A stretch of 57,287 nucleotides of DNA from Lachnospiraceae bacterium (GCA_017449745.1 JAFTFD010000189.1:1-57287), one strand, 5' to 3'; positions 7,909 to 16,399 are shown, counted from the first letter of the stretch. A program made the numbers and translations. The notes: generated from the letters alone by a model not told the origin.

Positions 7909-9456
7909 TCATATGGAAAACCGGGACATCGCCGGCAGCAGGATCATCATCAGGGTCACGACCAGCATCAGCATCATCGGCAGCAGGAGCTTCGTTCCCG
8001 CCTCCTCGCCGAGCTGGCGCGCCATGGATTTTCTTGCCTCATAGGCGTACTCCGCTTCCTCCTGCAGTTCCTGCAGGAGCGTGCTGCTGCCTTTGCTGCG
8101 GCCCCGGATCAGGAGCGAGCAGAGCTTCGTATACTGCCTGCTGCGGCAGCGCCGGCTGAAGTGCGTCAGTGCGTCCGGCTCCGCGATCCCGCTCTCCAGC
8201 TCATTGCACAGCAGCAGGATCTCTTCGTAGACATAGCGCGACGCTTTTCCCGCCCGCAGTCCCCGCCGGTAGTCATCGGCCAGCTTGAAAAATACATTTC
8301 TGATACTCATCCCTGCGCCTGTCAGGAGCACGATCCGGCTGATGATCCCCGGATAATCCAGCTGCATCTGCCTCGTTCTCTCCTGGACCTTCTGGTGGAG
8401 CTGCCTGTCGCTGAAGACATACCAGGCCGCGCCTGCTGCCAGGAACAGGAGCAGGATCGGCATGCTCTGATCCTCATAAGTTTCTGTCCACACGAGCGCA
8501 TGTCCGTCCACATCTTCAGGCAAAGGCATTTCGCCGCTGTAAAGACTCTGCTCTTCCTGCCGGGCCAGAGCGGTAAAGATCTCCCGGTCCAGTTTTTCCT
8601 CATCTGTGTACTCCTTTGCGGTGAGCAGGACCGTAAACGGAAGCTCCGTTCTGTACTCTTCATACGTTAAAACAGCCCTCAGCTGCACCTGCGCCGTCTC
8701 TCCCTCACCGAGATTTTCGGTATAGACCCTCCCGTCCTGGTCGACCAGGCTGTACCTGCTGCTTTCCCAGGAAATGGAAAAAGGATAGCCTTCCAGCTTT
8801 TTCGGCAGAGAGAGATCCTCTGTTACGTGCTGCAGGTCCCGGTTCCCGCCCTGAATGGCAGATCCAAGAACTTCCCCCGCCTCTTTCGCCATCTCTTCAC
8901 ATTGTTCCTGTGTATACCTGCGGGAGCGCAGAGTGAAAGTAAATTCTCCGTAGGGCTCCGCGGCAAGAGTTACCTCCCGGTCTGCTCCGCCCTCAGCATT
9001 TCTCTTAAGGGACTGCGGTCCTGCGAATACCCCTTCCTGCATCTGCATGGAATGAACGGCGGCGGCCAGCAGTATTCCTGTGAGGAAGAGCAGGAGCAGA
9101 TACGAGGCCTTGCGGATCCCGTACTGATCGATCCTGTCCCTGAGCTGTGTCTGGGGATACAGGTTCGACAGGTCCGCAGAGATCCTGCTGTCCGCCTTTT
9201 TTCTGCCTGCGGCAGAGCGGCCTGCCTGTTCGTACAGGAATACGGCAGGGAGCAGGAACAGATGCCGGAAGAGAAAATTGTGATAGACCGGTGCTCCCGT
9301 CAGGCCGGATGTATCCTCAGATGCAAAATACTCCTTCGCGCGACGGATGATCTTCCTCCGGTGGCCTGCTGCCAGCAGCAGGAAATAGATTCCCAGAAGC
9401 GCTGCATATATCACCATGTTCAGCTGTATTTTTTCCATTAATCCCACTAATTCCAT
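7909..9456 (-). CDS. tadC: TadC-like platform protein with a large extracytoplasmic insertion
   Basis: 515 residues, against roughly 300 for usual TadC. The C-terminal third (about residues 345-515) is a type II secretion F domain: YPGIISRIVLLTGAGMSIRN, then GRSKGSSTLLQELQEEA, ending in a hydrophobic pair of helices. Ahead of it are helices near residues 12-30 and 137-157, then about 170 polar residues before the next helix near 325-343. Those 170 residues should face outside the membrane and match no domain I recognise. TadC pairs with TadB as the inner-membrane platform driven by TadA. The start is uncertain: ATG 9438 is an alternative and neither has a strong ribosome binding site. Confidence 0.8.
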   Translation of the reverse strand: MELVGLMEKIQLNMVIYAALLGIYFLLLAAGHRRKIIRRAKEYFASEDTSGLTGAPVYHNFLFRHLFLLPAVFLYEQAGRSAAGRKKADSRISADLSNLYPQTQLRDRIDQYGIRKASYLLLLFLTGILLAAAVHSMQMQEGVFAGPQSLKRNAEGGADREVTLAAEPYGEFTFTLRSRRYTQEQCEEMAKEAGEVLGSAIQGGNRDLQHVTEDLSLPKKLEGYPFSISWESSRYSLVDQDGRVYTENLGEGETAQVQLRAVLTYEEYRTELPFTVLLTAKEYTDEEKLDREIFTALARQEEQSLYSGEMPLPEDVDGHALVWTETYEDQSMPILLLFLAAGAAWYVFSDRQLHQKVQERTRQMQLDYPGIISRIVLLTGAGMSIRNVFFKLADDYRRGLRAGKASRYVYEEILLLCNELESGIAEPDALTHFSRRCRSRQYTKLCSLLIRGRSKGSSTLLQELQEEAEYAYEARKSMARQLGEEAGTKLLLPMMLMLVVTLMMILLPAMSRFSI

Positions 9457-9481
9457 GCCTTAACAGATTTATATGCTGTCC

Positions 9482-10276
9482 TCAGACCCTGATCTTTAAG
9501 ATCTTTTCCGAGAGTGCCAGGGCCGCCAGATAAAGCGTCAGGGCGACGCTCATCACAGCAATGCCTGCCGCATTGTGATACAGGGAGTCAAAATAACCTT
9601 CCGACGTCAGTTCGATATACACGATGATCCCGAAAGGGACCACGTCCATGATATGCTGCTCCATCCTCCTGGCGCTCACCATGATCCGGATCTCATTTTC
9701 CACATCCGCCCTGCTCTGGATCATGGAGATGGTCCTGCTCAGGATCTCCGCCATGTTGCCTCCGGACCTTTTGGCGATCGCAAAGACTTCGGAGAATTCC
9801 CTGATTTCCTCGACCTGCGACTCCTCCGCAAAGTTAAGCAGCAGGTCCTCTAACGGCACATGATTGTCCATACCGCTCCCGATCCTTTCCAGCCGGCTGC
9901 AGATCATACTGTTTTTTCCGTACAGGAACAGCATCTCCGGATAGGCGCCGCGGAATGCGTTTTCCGCGGACTCCCCGGCGCGCATGGAGGTCAGGATACA
10001 GCTCATGAGCTCCTTGAACTGCATACGCAGCTCGTCCGCTTTTTTCTCCTGATGGCGGAGCCTGCTTCTCTTAATAAGAGGCACCGCAAGAGGGGAAAGG
10101 ACTGCGAGCGCTGCCGCGGAGCGGTAAAAAAACCAGGCGATCACCGCCAGGATGAGAATGCTCTCAGCTATGTACCCCGCATATTCCGCTGTCAGGCAGA
10201 TGTAATCCCGCCATCGAAAGCTTCTGTAAATGTGCCGGCGGATTTTCCATGACCCACCCGCCGATGACTCTGCCAT
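9482..10276 (-). CDS. tadB: TadB-like platform protein (type II secretion F family)
   Basis: 264 residues. An N-terminal pair of membrane helices (about 30-75) precedes the cytoplasmic F domain: MQFKELMSCILTSMRAGESAENAF, FAEESQVEEIREFSEVFAIAKRSGGNMAEIL. Two C-terminal helices follow. It forms the Tad platform with TadC. The ATG at 10276 has AAGGAG six bases upstream, so the start is firm even though it lies 113 bases inside the tadA coding region. Both overlapping frames encode conserved sequence. Confidence 0.87.
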   Translation of the reverse strand: MAESSAGGSWKIRRHIYRSFRWRDYICLTAEYAGYIAESILILAVIAWFFYRSAAALAVLSPLAVPLIKRSRLRHQEKKADELRMQFKELMSCILTSMRAGESAENAFRGAYPEMLFLYGKNSMICSRLERIGSGMDNHVPLEDLLLNFAEESQVEEIREFSEVFAIAKRSGGNMAEILSRTISMIQSRADVENEIRIMVSARRMEQHIMDVVPFGIIVYIELTSEGYFDSLYHNAAGIAVMSVALTLYLAALALSEKILKIRV

Positions 10277-11456
10277 CTTTTTCTCCTTCTTCCCGGAACC
10301 GGTAGATCGTCCTAAGTGCGATATTACCGTCCCGGACGCCGTCGATCTCCGAAATCTCCAGGAGCTTTCTGCTCCTGTCCCTGAGCCTCCCCAGATGAAC
10401 GACCAGATCGATCCCCGACGCGATCTGGGAGCGGATCGCCGCGGGAGTAAGGTCCAGGCCGCCCAGCTGGATCATCGTCTCCAGTCTCGCCAGCATATCG
10501 GCTGCCGTGTTGGCATGTCCGGTCGACATGGATCCGTCGTGGCCGGTATTCATCGCCTGGATCATGTCGATCGCCTCTTCGCCCCTGACTTCGCCTACGA
10601 TGATTCTGTCCGGGCGCATTCTTAGAGACGCGCGGATGAGATCCCGGATCGACACCCGCCGGCAGCCGTCCACCGAGGCCTCCCTCGCCTCGAGGCGCAC
10701 CAGATTCGGGATGTGCCGGATCTGCAGTTCCGCGTTATCTTCGATCGTGATGATGCGCTCCGTTTTCGGTATGGCGTCAGAAAGCGCATTCAGAAAGGTC
10801 GTTTTACCGGAACCGGTTCCTCCGCTGATAAACACGTTGTATCCGGCTTTTACCATTGTTTCCAGGTAAAGCGCGCACTCCTGCGAGATCGAACCGAACC
10901 GGATCAGGTCTTTCATCGTGATCGGTTCCGGCGGAAAACGCCGTATCGTCAGGATCGGGCCATCCAACGCTACAGGCGGCAGGACGACGCTGACGCGCTC
11001 TCCCCCGGGGAGCCTGGCATCCGCGATCGGGTCGGAACGGTTGACGACTCTGTTGCAGTCCGCCACTATTTTCTGGATCACATCCTCCAGCTTCTCAGCA
11101 GAGGAAAAACGGATATCAAGCCGGGTGATCCGGCCGTCTTTTTCAATAAAGACCCGGTCCGGCCCGTTGATCATGATCTCCGTTATCTCCGGATCCTCGA
11201 TCAGATCCTGCAGGACATCCAGCTGCCGGATGGAATGATACAGGTCCTGGCGGACCGAGCGCATGTCGTCGAGGCTGATCGGATTGGTGCCGGCGTACTG
11301 TATGACTTCCGAGTCGATCAGCTCCATCACGGCGGCGTCGCTCATCTGCCTGGAAAAATCGATGCCGGAGATCACCTTCTCATGAAGAGTCTTTCGGATA
11401 TCATCGTAATTTTTCCCTTCCGGTCTTACTCTTATGGCATCTGCTGCGTATTTCAT
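10164..11456 (-). CDS. tadA: TadA/CpaF pilus assembly ATPase
   Basis: 430 residues. The Walker A motif GGTGSGKTTFLNAL is at about residue 211, with the secretion-ATPase Asp box and Walker B (RPDRIIVGEVRGEEAIDMI) and the conserved NTGHDGSMSTGHAN histidine region downstream. The N-terminal part carries the PDRVFIEKDGR segment typical of CpaF. A hexameric cytoplasmic ATPase, it powers Flp pilin assembly through TadB and TadC. ATG 11456 follows GGGAG with six-base spacing. It lies 33 bases after the tadZ-like gene and overlaps tadB by 113 bases. Confidence 0.94.
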   Translation of the reverse strand: MKYAADAIRVRPEGKNYDDIRKTLHEKVISGIDFSRQMSDAAVMELIDSEVIQYAGTNPISLDDMRSVRQDLYHSIRQLDVLQDLIEDPEITEIMINGPDRVFIEKDGRITRLDIRFSSAEKLEDVIQKIVADCNRVVNRSDPIADARLPGGERVSVVLPPVALDGPILTIRRFPPEPITMKDLIRFGSISQECALYLETMVKAGYNVFISGGTGSGKTTFLNALSDAIPKTERIITIEDNAELQIRHIPNLVRLEAREASVDGCRRVSIRDLIRASLRMRPDRIIVGEVRGEEAIDMIQAMNTGHDGSMSTGHANTAADMLARLETMIQLGGLDLTPAAIRSQIASGIDLVVHLGRLRDRSRKLLEISEIDGVRDGNIALRTIYRFREEGEKDGRVIGGWVMENPPAHLQKLSMAGLHLPDSGICGVHS

Positions 11457-11489
11457 TTTTTTCTCCCGTGTTTTGTTAAGGAACCCGGC

Positions 11490-12530
11490 TTAATACCCGA
11501 CCGCCGGCCTTCGATGGCTCTCGTTCCATTTCTTTCTTATATAATCGGAAAACTCTCCATGTGTGAGGTATTCCAGCGTTGCCGGAAGCTCATGAAAGAC
11601 CGGGAACTTCCATCTGTACATTTTGAGGCATATATCCTCGTACTCGTTTTCCCGAAGCAGCAGCTCATAATGGCGGATCCTCGCCTGGGAGAGGGCATCC
11701 TCCCTCTCGATCATGTAGACTTCGTCGCAGGCTCTTAAGATCTCCAGCAGCCCGTCCGTTGCCTCCGTCAGGTCAAGGATCAGGTACTCATATTCCGTCA
11801 CCTGCTCGATCGTGTGAAACAGATCCAGCCACTGCCTCGCCCGGATTGAGCGCAGCTCTATGAAAGAGCGCATCGGGGGAATAAAATCCAGGCCGTTGAT
11901 ATTCTCCACCATGGAGCTTAGCTGCACGGCGACTTTTTCGCGGGCGCATTCGTTGTAATACAGAAGATCGGCAGCCGAGCCTTTGAACATGCGGCCCAGC
12001 ATGATATCGAGGCCGGAGTAATTTTCAAAATTGAGATACAGGGCTTTGTGATTTTCCGACAGGAGCTGTCCGAGAGTGAGAGAAAATGTGGTTTGGAGAC
12101 ACCGGGTGACCGGAGTATAGACGCCTATGATCTTCATCGGAGGACCGTGGCGAATGGAAGCAGGTACATAATCCTCCCGCTCAGAGATGATCTCCGCGAT
12201 CCTGTCCGCGATGACCTTCATAGACTGGTACTTGCTGATATTGACCGGCATATCTCCGCCAAGATACCGGTCGCTCTCATTCAGGATCAGGATCGGATCA
12301 TAATTCCTGTCCTGAAGCCCCCGGGCATATTCCGACTCGGAGATGACCAGCAGGAGGACTCTCTCTTCCGGTGCGTAACGGAGCAGTTTTTCCGTGCTGG
12401 TAAAGACATTTACTTCATATGGAAGTGACGTTCTCCTTTTCAGGTACTCCATCATATGGCAGGCGTATCCCGTTTCGTCATCGCATATGGCTATTATTTT
12501 TTGTTGTGATGAATAAGACTGCGGCTTCAT
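11490..12530 (-). CDS. tadZ: TadZ/CpaE-like protein with degenerate P-loop
   Basis: 346 residues from ATG 12530 (GGGGT five to six bases upstream; an ATG at 12563 has no ribosome binding site and lies in a repeat element). The N-terminal ~115 residues look like an atypical receiver domain (AICDDETGYACHMMEYL). From about residue 127 a MinD/ParA-like fold follows. Its P-loop reads GVYTPVTRCLQTTF, so the glycine-rich loop and its lysine are missing. Walker-B-like YLILDLTEATDGL is present. TadZ positions the Tad machine at the cell pole. Placement before tadA matches other clostridial loci. Confidence 0.78.
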   Translation of the reverse strand: MKPQSYSSQQKIIAICDDETGYACHMMEYLKRRTSLPYEVNVFTSTEKLLRYAPEERVLLLVISESEYARGLQDRNYDPILILNESDRYLGGDMPVNISKYQSMKVIADRIAEIISEREDYVPASIRHGPPMKIIGVYTPVTRCLQTTFSLTLGQLLSENHKALYLNFENYSGLDIMLGRMFKGSAADLLYYNECAREKVAVQLSSMVENINGLDFIPPMRSFIELRSIRARQWLDLFHTIEQVTEYEYLILDLTEATDGLLEILRACDEVYMIEREDALSQARIRHYELLLRENEYEDICLKMYRWKFPVFHELPATLEYLTHGEFSDYIRKKWNESHRRPAVGY

Positions 12531-12540
12531 GATATACCCC

Positions 12541-12667
12541 ATGCCGAAGCGTAGCGAAGGCATCGCACGGGAGAATTTCGCGAAGGCGAATTCTCCCGAA
12601 TTGCGATTTGAGACGCTTGCGGCTCAAATCATGTGATGAAAAATATGCATCAGCATATTTTTCACAC
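12541..12667. repeat. Cluster of four consecutive hairpins (structured intergenic repeat)
   Basis: The gap between the CpaA-like peptidase and tadZ is nearly all inverted repeats. ATGCC...GGCAT is first (12541-12563). A long stem follows, ATCGCA-CGGGAGAATT with loop GAAG and return AATTCTCCCG...TGCGAT (12562-12607). Then GATTTGAG...CTCAAATC (about 12605-12630) and AAAAATATG-CATCAG-CATATTTTT (12639-12662). No coding potential. The modular form suggests a mobile or repeated element and not a single terminator, though it could attenuate Tad transcription. Confidence 0.7.
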
Positions 12668-12680
12668 AACCTCCAGGAAG

Positions 12681-13109
12681 TCAGAACAGACAGAAACGGT
12701 CTTCGAGCAGGAGCCCGGCCAGAGTCCCCAGCAGGATCGGCAGGCCGAGACGGATCCCGGTATTCTGTGATTTAAAGATTCGGACCACTGCCGGTATGGC
12801 TGCAATCAGAAAGATGCAGATAAAACAGTTCATGAACTTCCGTAAACCCAGGAAAGAAGAGACGGCCATCAGGAGTTTGATATCTCCGGCGGCAAGACCG
12901 CCGCCGGAACAGCGCCAGAAAGGATAGAGAACTAGCAGTGGCATCAGAGCAGACAGCATATAGTGAGGAACTGCCTGCACCCCGTGCCCTGAGATACAGA
13001 AAATACCGGACAGGAAAAAAGACAGGATGATCAGATGATTTGGAATTCGTTCATAACGGAGATCCATATATGCCGCCCCTGCAAGGACTGCAAAAAGGAT
13101 CACGTGCAA
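12681..13109 (-). CDS. CpaA/TadV prepilin peptidase (A24 family)
   Basis: About 142 residues from a TTG at 13109, chosen because GGGAGG lies six bases upstream; an ATG at 13139 is in frame but has no ribosome binding site. The family aspartates are clear: YMDLRYERIPN after helix one and GGLAAGDIKLLMAVSSFLG, a canonical GxGD-type site. It cleaves and possibly methylates prepilins at the cytoplasmic membrane. It heads the minus-strand Tad gene cluster and is separated from tadZ by the hairpin cluster at 12541-12667. Confidence 0.87.
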   Translation of the reverse strand: MHVILFAVLAGAAYMDLRYERIPNHLIILSFFLSGIFCISGHGVQAVPHYMLSALMPLLVLYPFWRCSGGGLAAGDIKLLMAVSSFLGLRKFMNCFICIFLIAAIPAVVRIFKSQNTGIRLGLPILLGTLAGLLLEDRFCLF

Positions 13110-13255
13110 ATATTCACCTCCCGCCGCTGTAAGCGGCATGATCAGGATTTGTTCCAGGCGGAGAATGCTCCCTGCCTGTGTCGGTCATTATCCGCCACGG
13201 AAGGCCTTGATTTCAAATGATTTTTGGTATGGAAAAATAGTTTTGTTCATTCCTC

Positions 13256-13281
13256 ACAAATATAGCAGACCTTATATTTGT
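13256..13281. promoter_or_regulatory. Perfect inverted repeat, candidate operator upstream of the Tad locus
   Basis: ACAAATATA and TATATTTGT are perfect nine-base arms eight bases apart, lying between the divergent Tad cluster and rubredoxin gene. On the minus strand the right half overlaps an extended -10-like TGCTATATT. It may be a regulator site for the Tad genes. No -35 is obvious. The remainder of 13110-13462 holds a decayed REP unit and the rubredoxin promoter. Confidence 0.4.
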
Positions 13282-13295
13282 TCATTTTTCGTAAC

Positions 13296-13330
13296 GAGTG
13301 CCAGCCCGCGGATGCATCCCCCTGACTCAC
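13296..13330. repeat. Decayed REP-like unit (TGAGTCAG family)
   Basis: The core GCGGATGCATCCCC and right arm CCTGACTCAC match the family, while the left arm (GAGTGCCAGC) is eroded. It lies between the candidate operator and the rubredoxin promoter. Confidence 0.6.
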
Positions 13331-13343
13331 GCTCCGCCTGTTC

Positions 13344-13372
13344 TTCACAAGAGAGTGGAAATGTTTTATAAT
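13344..13372 (+). promoter_or_regulatory. Promoter of the rubredoxin gene
   Basis: TTCACA (13344-13349), a 17-base spacer and a perfect TATAAT (13367-13372), about 90 bases before the rubredoxin start. Confidence 0.65.
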
Positions 13373-13462
13373 TACAGGAACTTCATGTCCCAACGGCCAT
13401 TTTGAAAGCGCCGGCATGGGATGGTTCACCAATATTCATTAGATTATAAAAGGAGAAAAATT

Positions 13463-13621
13463 ATGAAATACGTATGTGATGTCTGCGGTTATGTTTATGA
13501 TGAAGAGCTCGGTGATCCGGATAACGGCATTGCTCCCGGCACAAAGTGGGAAGATATCCCTGAGGATTTCGCATGCCCTCTGTGCGGCGTAGGCAAGGAT
13601 CAGTTTTCTGAGGAAGCATAA
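13463..13621 (+). CDS. Rubredoxin
   Basis: 52 residues, the standard length. Two metal-binding CxxC knuckles, [20 protein letters not shown] and [10 protein letters not shown], coordinate one iron. It is a small cytoplasmic electron carrier used in anaerobes, for example to reduce rubrerythrin or superoxide reductase. The start ATG 13463 has AGGAG seven bases upstream; a longer frame to 13421 lacks a ribosome binding site. Transcription is probably from the promoter at 13344. Its redox partners are not in the window. The RmlD-like gene starts 54 bases downstream. Confidence 0.96.
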   Translation: MKYVCDVCGYVYDEELGDPDNGIAPGTKWEDIPEDFACPLCGVGKDQFSEEA

Positions 13622-13675
13622 GGAATTGCTGCAGGCGGCCATGTGTGCCGCGTTTCAGATACTGAGGTAAGATCA

Positions 13676-14542
13676 ATGAAAAATATCATAGTAACAGGCT
13701 GCCACGGACAGCTGGGGATCGCCGTCAACAAGCTCCTCGGTCCCACCGGAGAGTATAATCTGGTCAACACCGATGTGGAGGAGCTGGATATCACCAACGT
13801 GGATGCCGTTCTGAAGCTGGCAAGGGAGGTAAAGCCCTATGCCATTATTAACTGTGCGGCTTACACGGCTGTTGATGCGGCGGAGTCCCATCTCGACCTG
13901 AACTATCAGATCAATGCCATCGGCCCGCGCAACCTTGCGATCGCAGCGACTCAGACAGGGGCGAAGCTGGTCCATATTTCCACCGACTATGTTTTCCCCG
14001 GAACGAGCCCGGATCCTCTGACAGAATTTGATCCTACAGGTCCCCGCAGCGTATACGGCCGGACCAAACTGGCAGGAGAGAATTTTGTCCGTGATTTTGC
14101 CGACCGCTATTTTATCATCCGCACGGCATGGCTGTACGGCGAGGGCAAAAACTTTGTCAGGACCATGCTCGGCCTGTCGGAAAAAAATGACGAAGTAAGC
14201 GTTGTCTGCGACCAGTTCGGTTCTCCGACCAGCACTGCTGAGCTCGCCAAGGCGATCCAGTACCTGCTGCCCACGGATAACTACGGTCTTTTCCACGGCA
14301 CCTGCGAAGGTTCGACTTCCTGGGATGAATTTACCAGGGAGATCTTCCGTGTCGCCGGACGCACGACCAACGTAAAGAGCGTCACGACCGAGGAGTACAC
14401 AGCGGCTCATCCCGCATCCGCTCCCCGTCCGCACTATTCCATTCTGGATAATTACATGCTGCGCCTGACAACGGATTTCATGTTCAAGGACTGGAAGGAT
14501 GCCCTGGACGATTATATGACCGTCATGGGCTACAAGGCCTGA
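13676..14542 (+). CDS. rfbD: dTDP-4-dehydrorhamnose reductase-like (RmlD family)
   Basis: 288 residues. Rossmann NAD(P) motif TGCHGQLGIAV sits at the N-terminus. The SDR catalytic set is complete: ISTDYVFPG with the active Thr, then YGRTKLAGE with Tyr and Lys. RmlD reduces dTDP-4-keto-L-rhamnose to dTDP-L-rhamnose for cell-wall or capsule polysaccharide. The other rml genes are not adjacent, so the exact nucleotide-sugar substrate is an inference. ATG 13676 follows GAGGT; the in-frame ATG at 13643 has no ribosome binding site. Confidence 0.88.
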   Translation: MKNIIVTGCHGQLGIAVNKLLGPTGEYNLVNTDVEELDITNVDAVLKLAREVKPYAIINCAAYTAVDAAESHLDLNYQINAIGPRNLAIAATQTGAKLVHISTDYVFPGTSPDPLTEFDPTGPRSVYGRTKLAGENFVRDFADRYFIIRTAWLYGEGKNFVRTMLGLSEKNDEVSVVCDQFGSPTSTAELAKAIQYLLPTDNYGLFHGTCEGSTSWDEFTREIFRVAGRTTNVKSVTTEEYTAAHPASAPRPHYSILDNYMLRLTTDFMFKDWKDALDDYMTVMGYKA

Positions 14543-14568
14543 TTTCCAGCGTCGGCATCACCATTTCC

Positions 14569-14608
14569 GTCAAAATGTATTCGCAGGTACTGCGTGATAC
14601 ATTTTGAC
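14569..14608 (+). terminator. Strong hairpin after rfbD
   Basis: GTCAAAATGTAT and ATACATTTTGAC form a perfect 12-bp outer stem enclosing CGCAG-GTA-CTGCG, followed by ATTATTTAT. Stem strength suits termination or 3-prime-end protection. The T-tract is interrupted, so readthrough to the PAP2 gene is possible. Confidence 0.5.
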
Positions 14609-14634
14609 ATTATTTATCTGAAAGAATTTTATTC

Positions 14635-15108
14635 ATGCAATTTATCTACGACGTAGTACATAACCCGTTAATGATCTCAGCCGCCTTGGGATGGTTCGTG
14701 GCACAGACGATCAAGACCGTTCTGTATGTGATCATCAACCATGAGTTCAATCCGGAGAGGATCTTCGGAAGCGGCGGCATGCCGTCCTCCCATTCCGCGA
14801 CCGTATGCGCCCTGACAGTTGCCACGGCTTACGAATACGGCGCAAAAGGTTTTGAGCTGCCGATGGCATTTTTCTTTGCGTTTATCGTAATGTACGATGC
14901 CAGAGGCGTGCGCAGGGAGACCGGCGAGCAGGCAAAGGTCCTCAACGAGCTGATCCTCCAGTGGAGGGATATGGGCAAGACCCTGGCGACAATGGATCCT
15001 ATGGAACAGCTCAAAGAGTTTGTCGGCCATACTCCCCTTCAGGTACTGGTGGGCGCTGTTCTCGGAATCCTGATCGCTGTCATGGTCCACGAATTCGGTG
15101 CTTTCTGA
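14635..15108 (+). CDS. Divergent PAP2 family membrane protein (YuiD-like)
   Basis: 157 residues with about four membrane segments. The family signature GSGGMPSSHSATVCAL (phosphatase-like SxxHS) is near residues 44-60, and MYDARGVRRETGEQA near 84-100. This matches the divergent PAP2 (DUF212) family, whose members are presumed membrane phosphatases acting on lipid or isoprenoid phosphates. The ribosome binding site is weak (GAAAG). It follows the RmlD-like gene, so a role in envelope polysaccharide or lipid metabolism is plausible but unproven. Confidence 0.88.
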   Translation: MQFIYDVVHNPLMISAALGWFVAQTIKTVLYVIINHEFNPERIFGSGGMPSSHSATVCALTVATAYEYGAKGFELPMAFFFAFIVMYDARGVRRETGEQAKVLNELILQWRDMGKTLATMDPMEQLKEFVGHTPLQVLVGAVLGILIAVMVHEFGAF

Positions 15109-15187
15109 ACCTGAAGGCAGGGACAGCCGCACATATGAGATCATACTGACATCTGTGGATCACTAATAAAATCAAACGGAGACTATT

Positions 15188-16399
15188 ATGAAAAAGAAAC
15201 TGATCCTGGCTCTTGCTCTTCTGACTGCTTTCAGCCTGATGGCTGGCTGCGGCAAGAAGGAGGAAGAAGCGGAAGAGACTTTCACCATTACCGAAAAGAT
15301 ACCTGAGAACGATCCCAATGTTGCCCCTCAGCAGACCGAGGAACAGCAGACCGAGGAGGCGGAGGAACCCGCAGAACCCGCCGCCGAGGATGAGGCACCG
15401 GCAGAGGGAATGGTTCGAAGCCTTCTGACGAATGAGTGGATCGACGCAGATCTGGCTGACCAGCGTCCTCTTGCCTTTATGTATCCGATCAACAAGGAGG
15501 CGCAGCCTCAGTACGGACTCGATGCCATCGATATTTTCTATGAGATCATGGAAGAAGACGGCATGAGCCGCCAGATGGGTATCATGCAGGACTGGAAGGG
15601 GATCGAGCGGATCGGCAATGTCCGCAGCATCCGCGACTATTTTGTCTATGCGGCTCTGGAATACGATCCCATCATCGTTCATTTCGGCGGTCCCGAGCTC
15701 TATGTGAAGGACATCCTGACACGCTCCGATGTTGAGAATATCAACGGCGTCGGCGGCGTGATGGGCGGCGACTACGGCGCTTTCTGGAGAGACAACCCGA
15801 ACAATGTCGCCAACCTTGCTTCGGAGCATACCGCTTACACCAATTCCGAGAAGCTGGTCGCAGCCTGCGAGCAGGCCGGTTTCCAGTTAAACCACCGCGA
15901 TGTCTACGAGCCGGACCACTTCAAATTCACACATAAAAATGCGAAGAACACGCTGAGCCAGTACGACTCCGCTGTTCCTGCAAAGGATATCTACCTCGCA
16001 GAAGCTTATCCGACCACGAAGCCGGAGCTCAAATACAACGAAGAGGATCACCTGTATTACAGGGAGATCTACGGACAGCCGCAGGTCGACGGAACGACCG
16101 GCAACCAGCTTGCTTTTGAGAACGTCATCATCCAGTGGACCTATTACAAAGTCCGCGACGCGAAGGGCTATCTCGCTTTCCGTATGCACGATGTGACCCA
16201 CGACGGCTTCTTTATCACAGAAGGCAAGATGATCCACGTCACCTGGAAAAAGGAAGGCGACTACAAGCCGACAAAGTATTATGACGACAACGGCGAGGAG
16301 ATCACCTTCAACCAGGGCAAAACCATGATCTTCGTCGTCCAGCAGGACAAGCCGATCACCGTAGACGGCAACGTCATCAATCCCAGCATCATCGAGTGA
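15188..16399 (+). CDS. DUF3048 (YerB-like) lipoprotein
   Basis: 403 residues. The signal peptide ends in the lipobox LMAGC (Cys about residue 20), so the protein is lipid-anchored outside the membrane. A Glu/Pro/Ala-rich tether covers about residues 25-75. The DUF3048 fold follows, with RPLAFMYPINKEAQPQYG, DIFYEIMEEDGMSRQMG, NVRSIRDYF and EYDPIIVHFGGPE. The function of the family is not established. ATG 15188 follows CGGAG. Confidence 0.88.
   Translation: MKKKLILALALLTAFSLMAGCGKKEEEAEETFTITEKIPENDPNVAPQQTEEQQTEEAEEPAEPAAEDEAPAEGMVRSLLTNEWIDADLADQRPLAFMYPINKEAQPQYGLDAIDIFYEIMEEDGMSRQMGIMQDWKGIERIGNVRSIRDYFVYAALEYDPIIVHFGGPELYVKDILTRSDVENINGVGGVMGGDYGAFWRDNPNNVANLASEHTAYTNSEKLVAACEQAGFQLNHRDVYEPDHFKFTHKNAKNTLSQYDSAVPAKDIYLAEAYPTTKPELKYNEEDHLYYREIYGQPQVDGTTGNQLAFENVIIQWTYYKVRDAKGYLAFRMHDVTHDGFFITEGKMIHVTWKKEGDYKPTKYYDDNGEEITFNQGKTMIFVVQQDKPITVDGNVINPSIIE

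Noticed and set aside
13247-13432. 61-codon minus-strand frame between the Tad and rubredoxin genes
   Set aside because: It spans the rubredoxin promoter, a decayed REP unit and the inverted repeat; no start signal.
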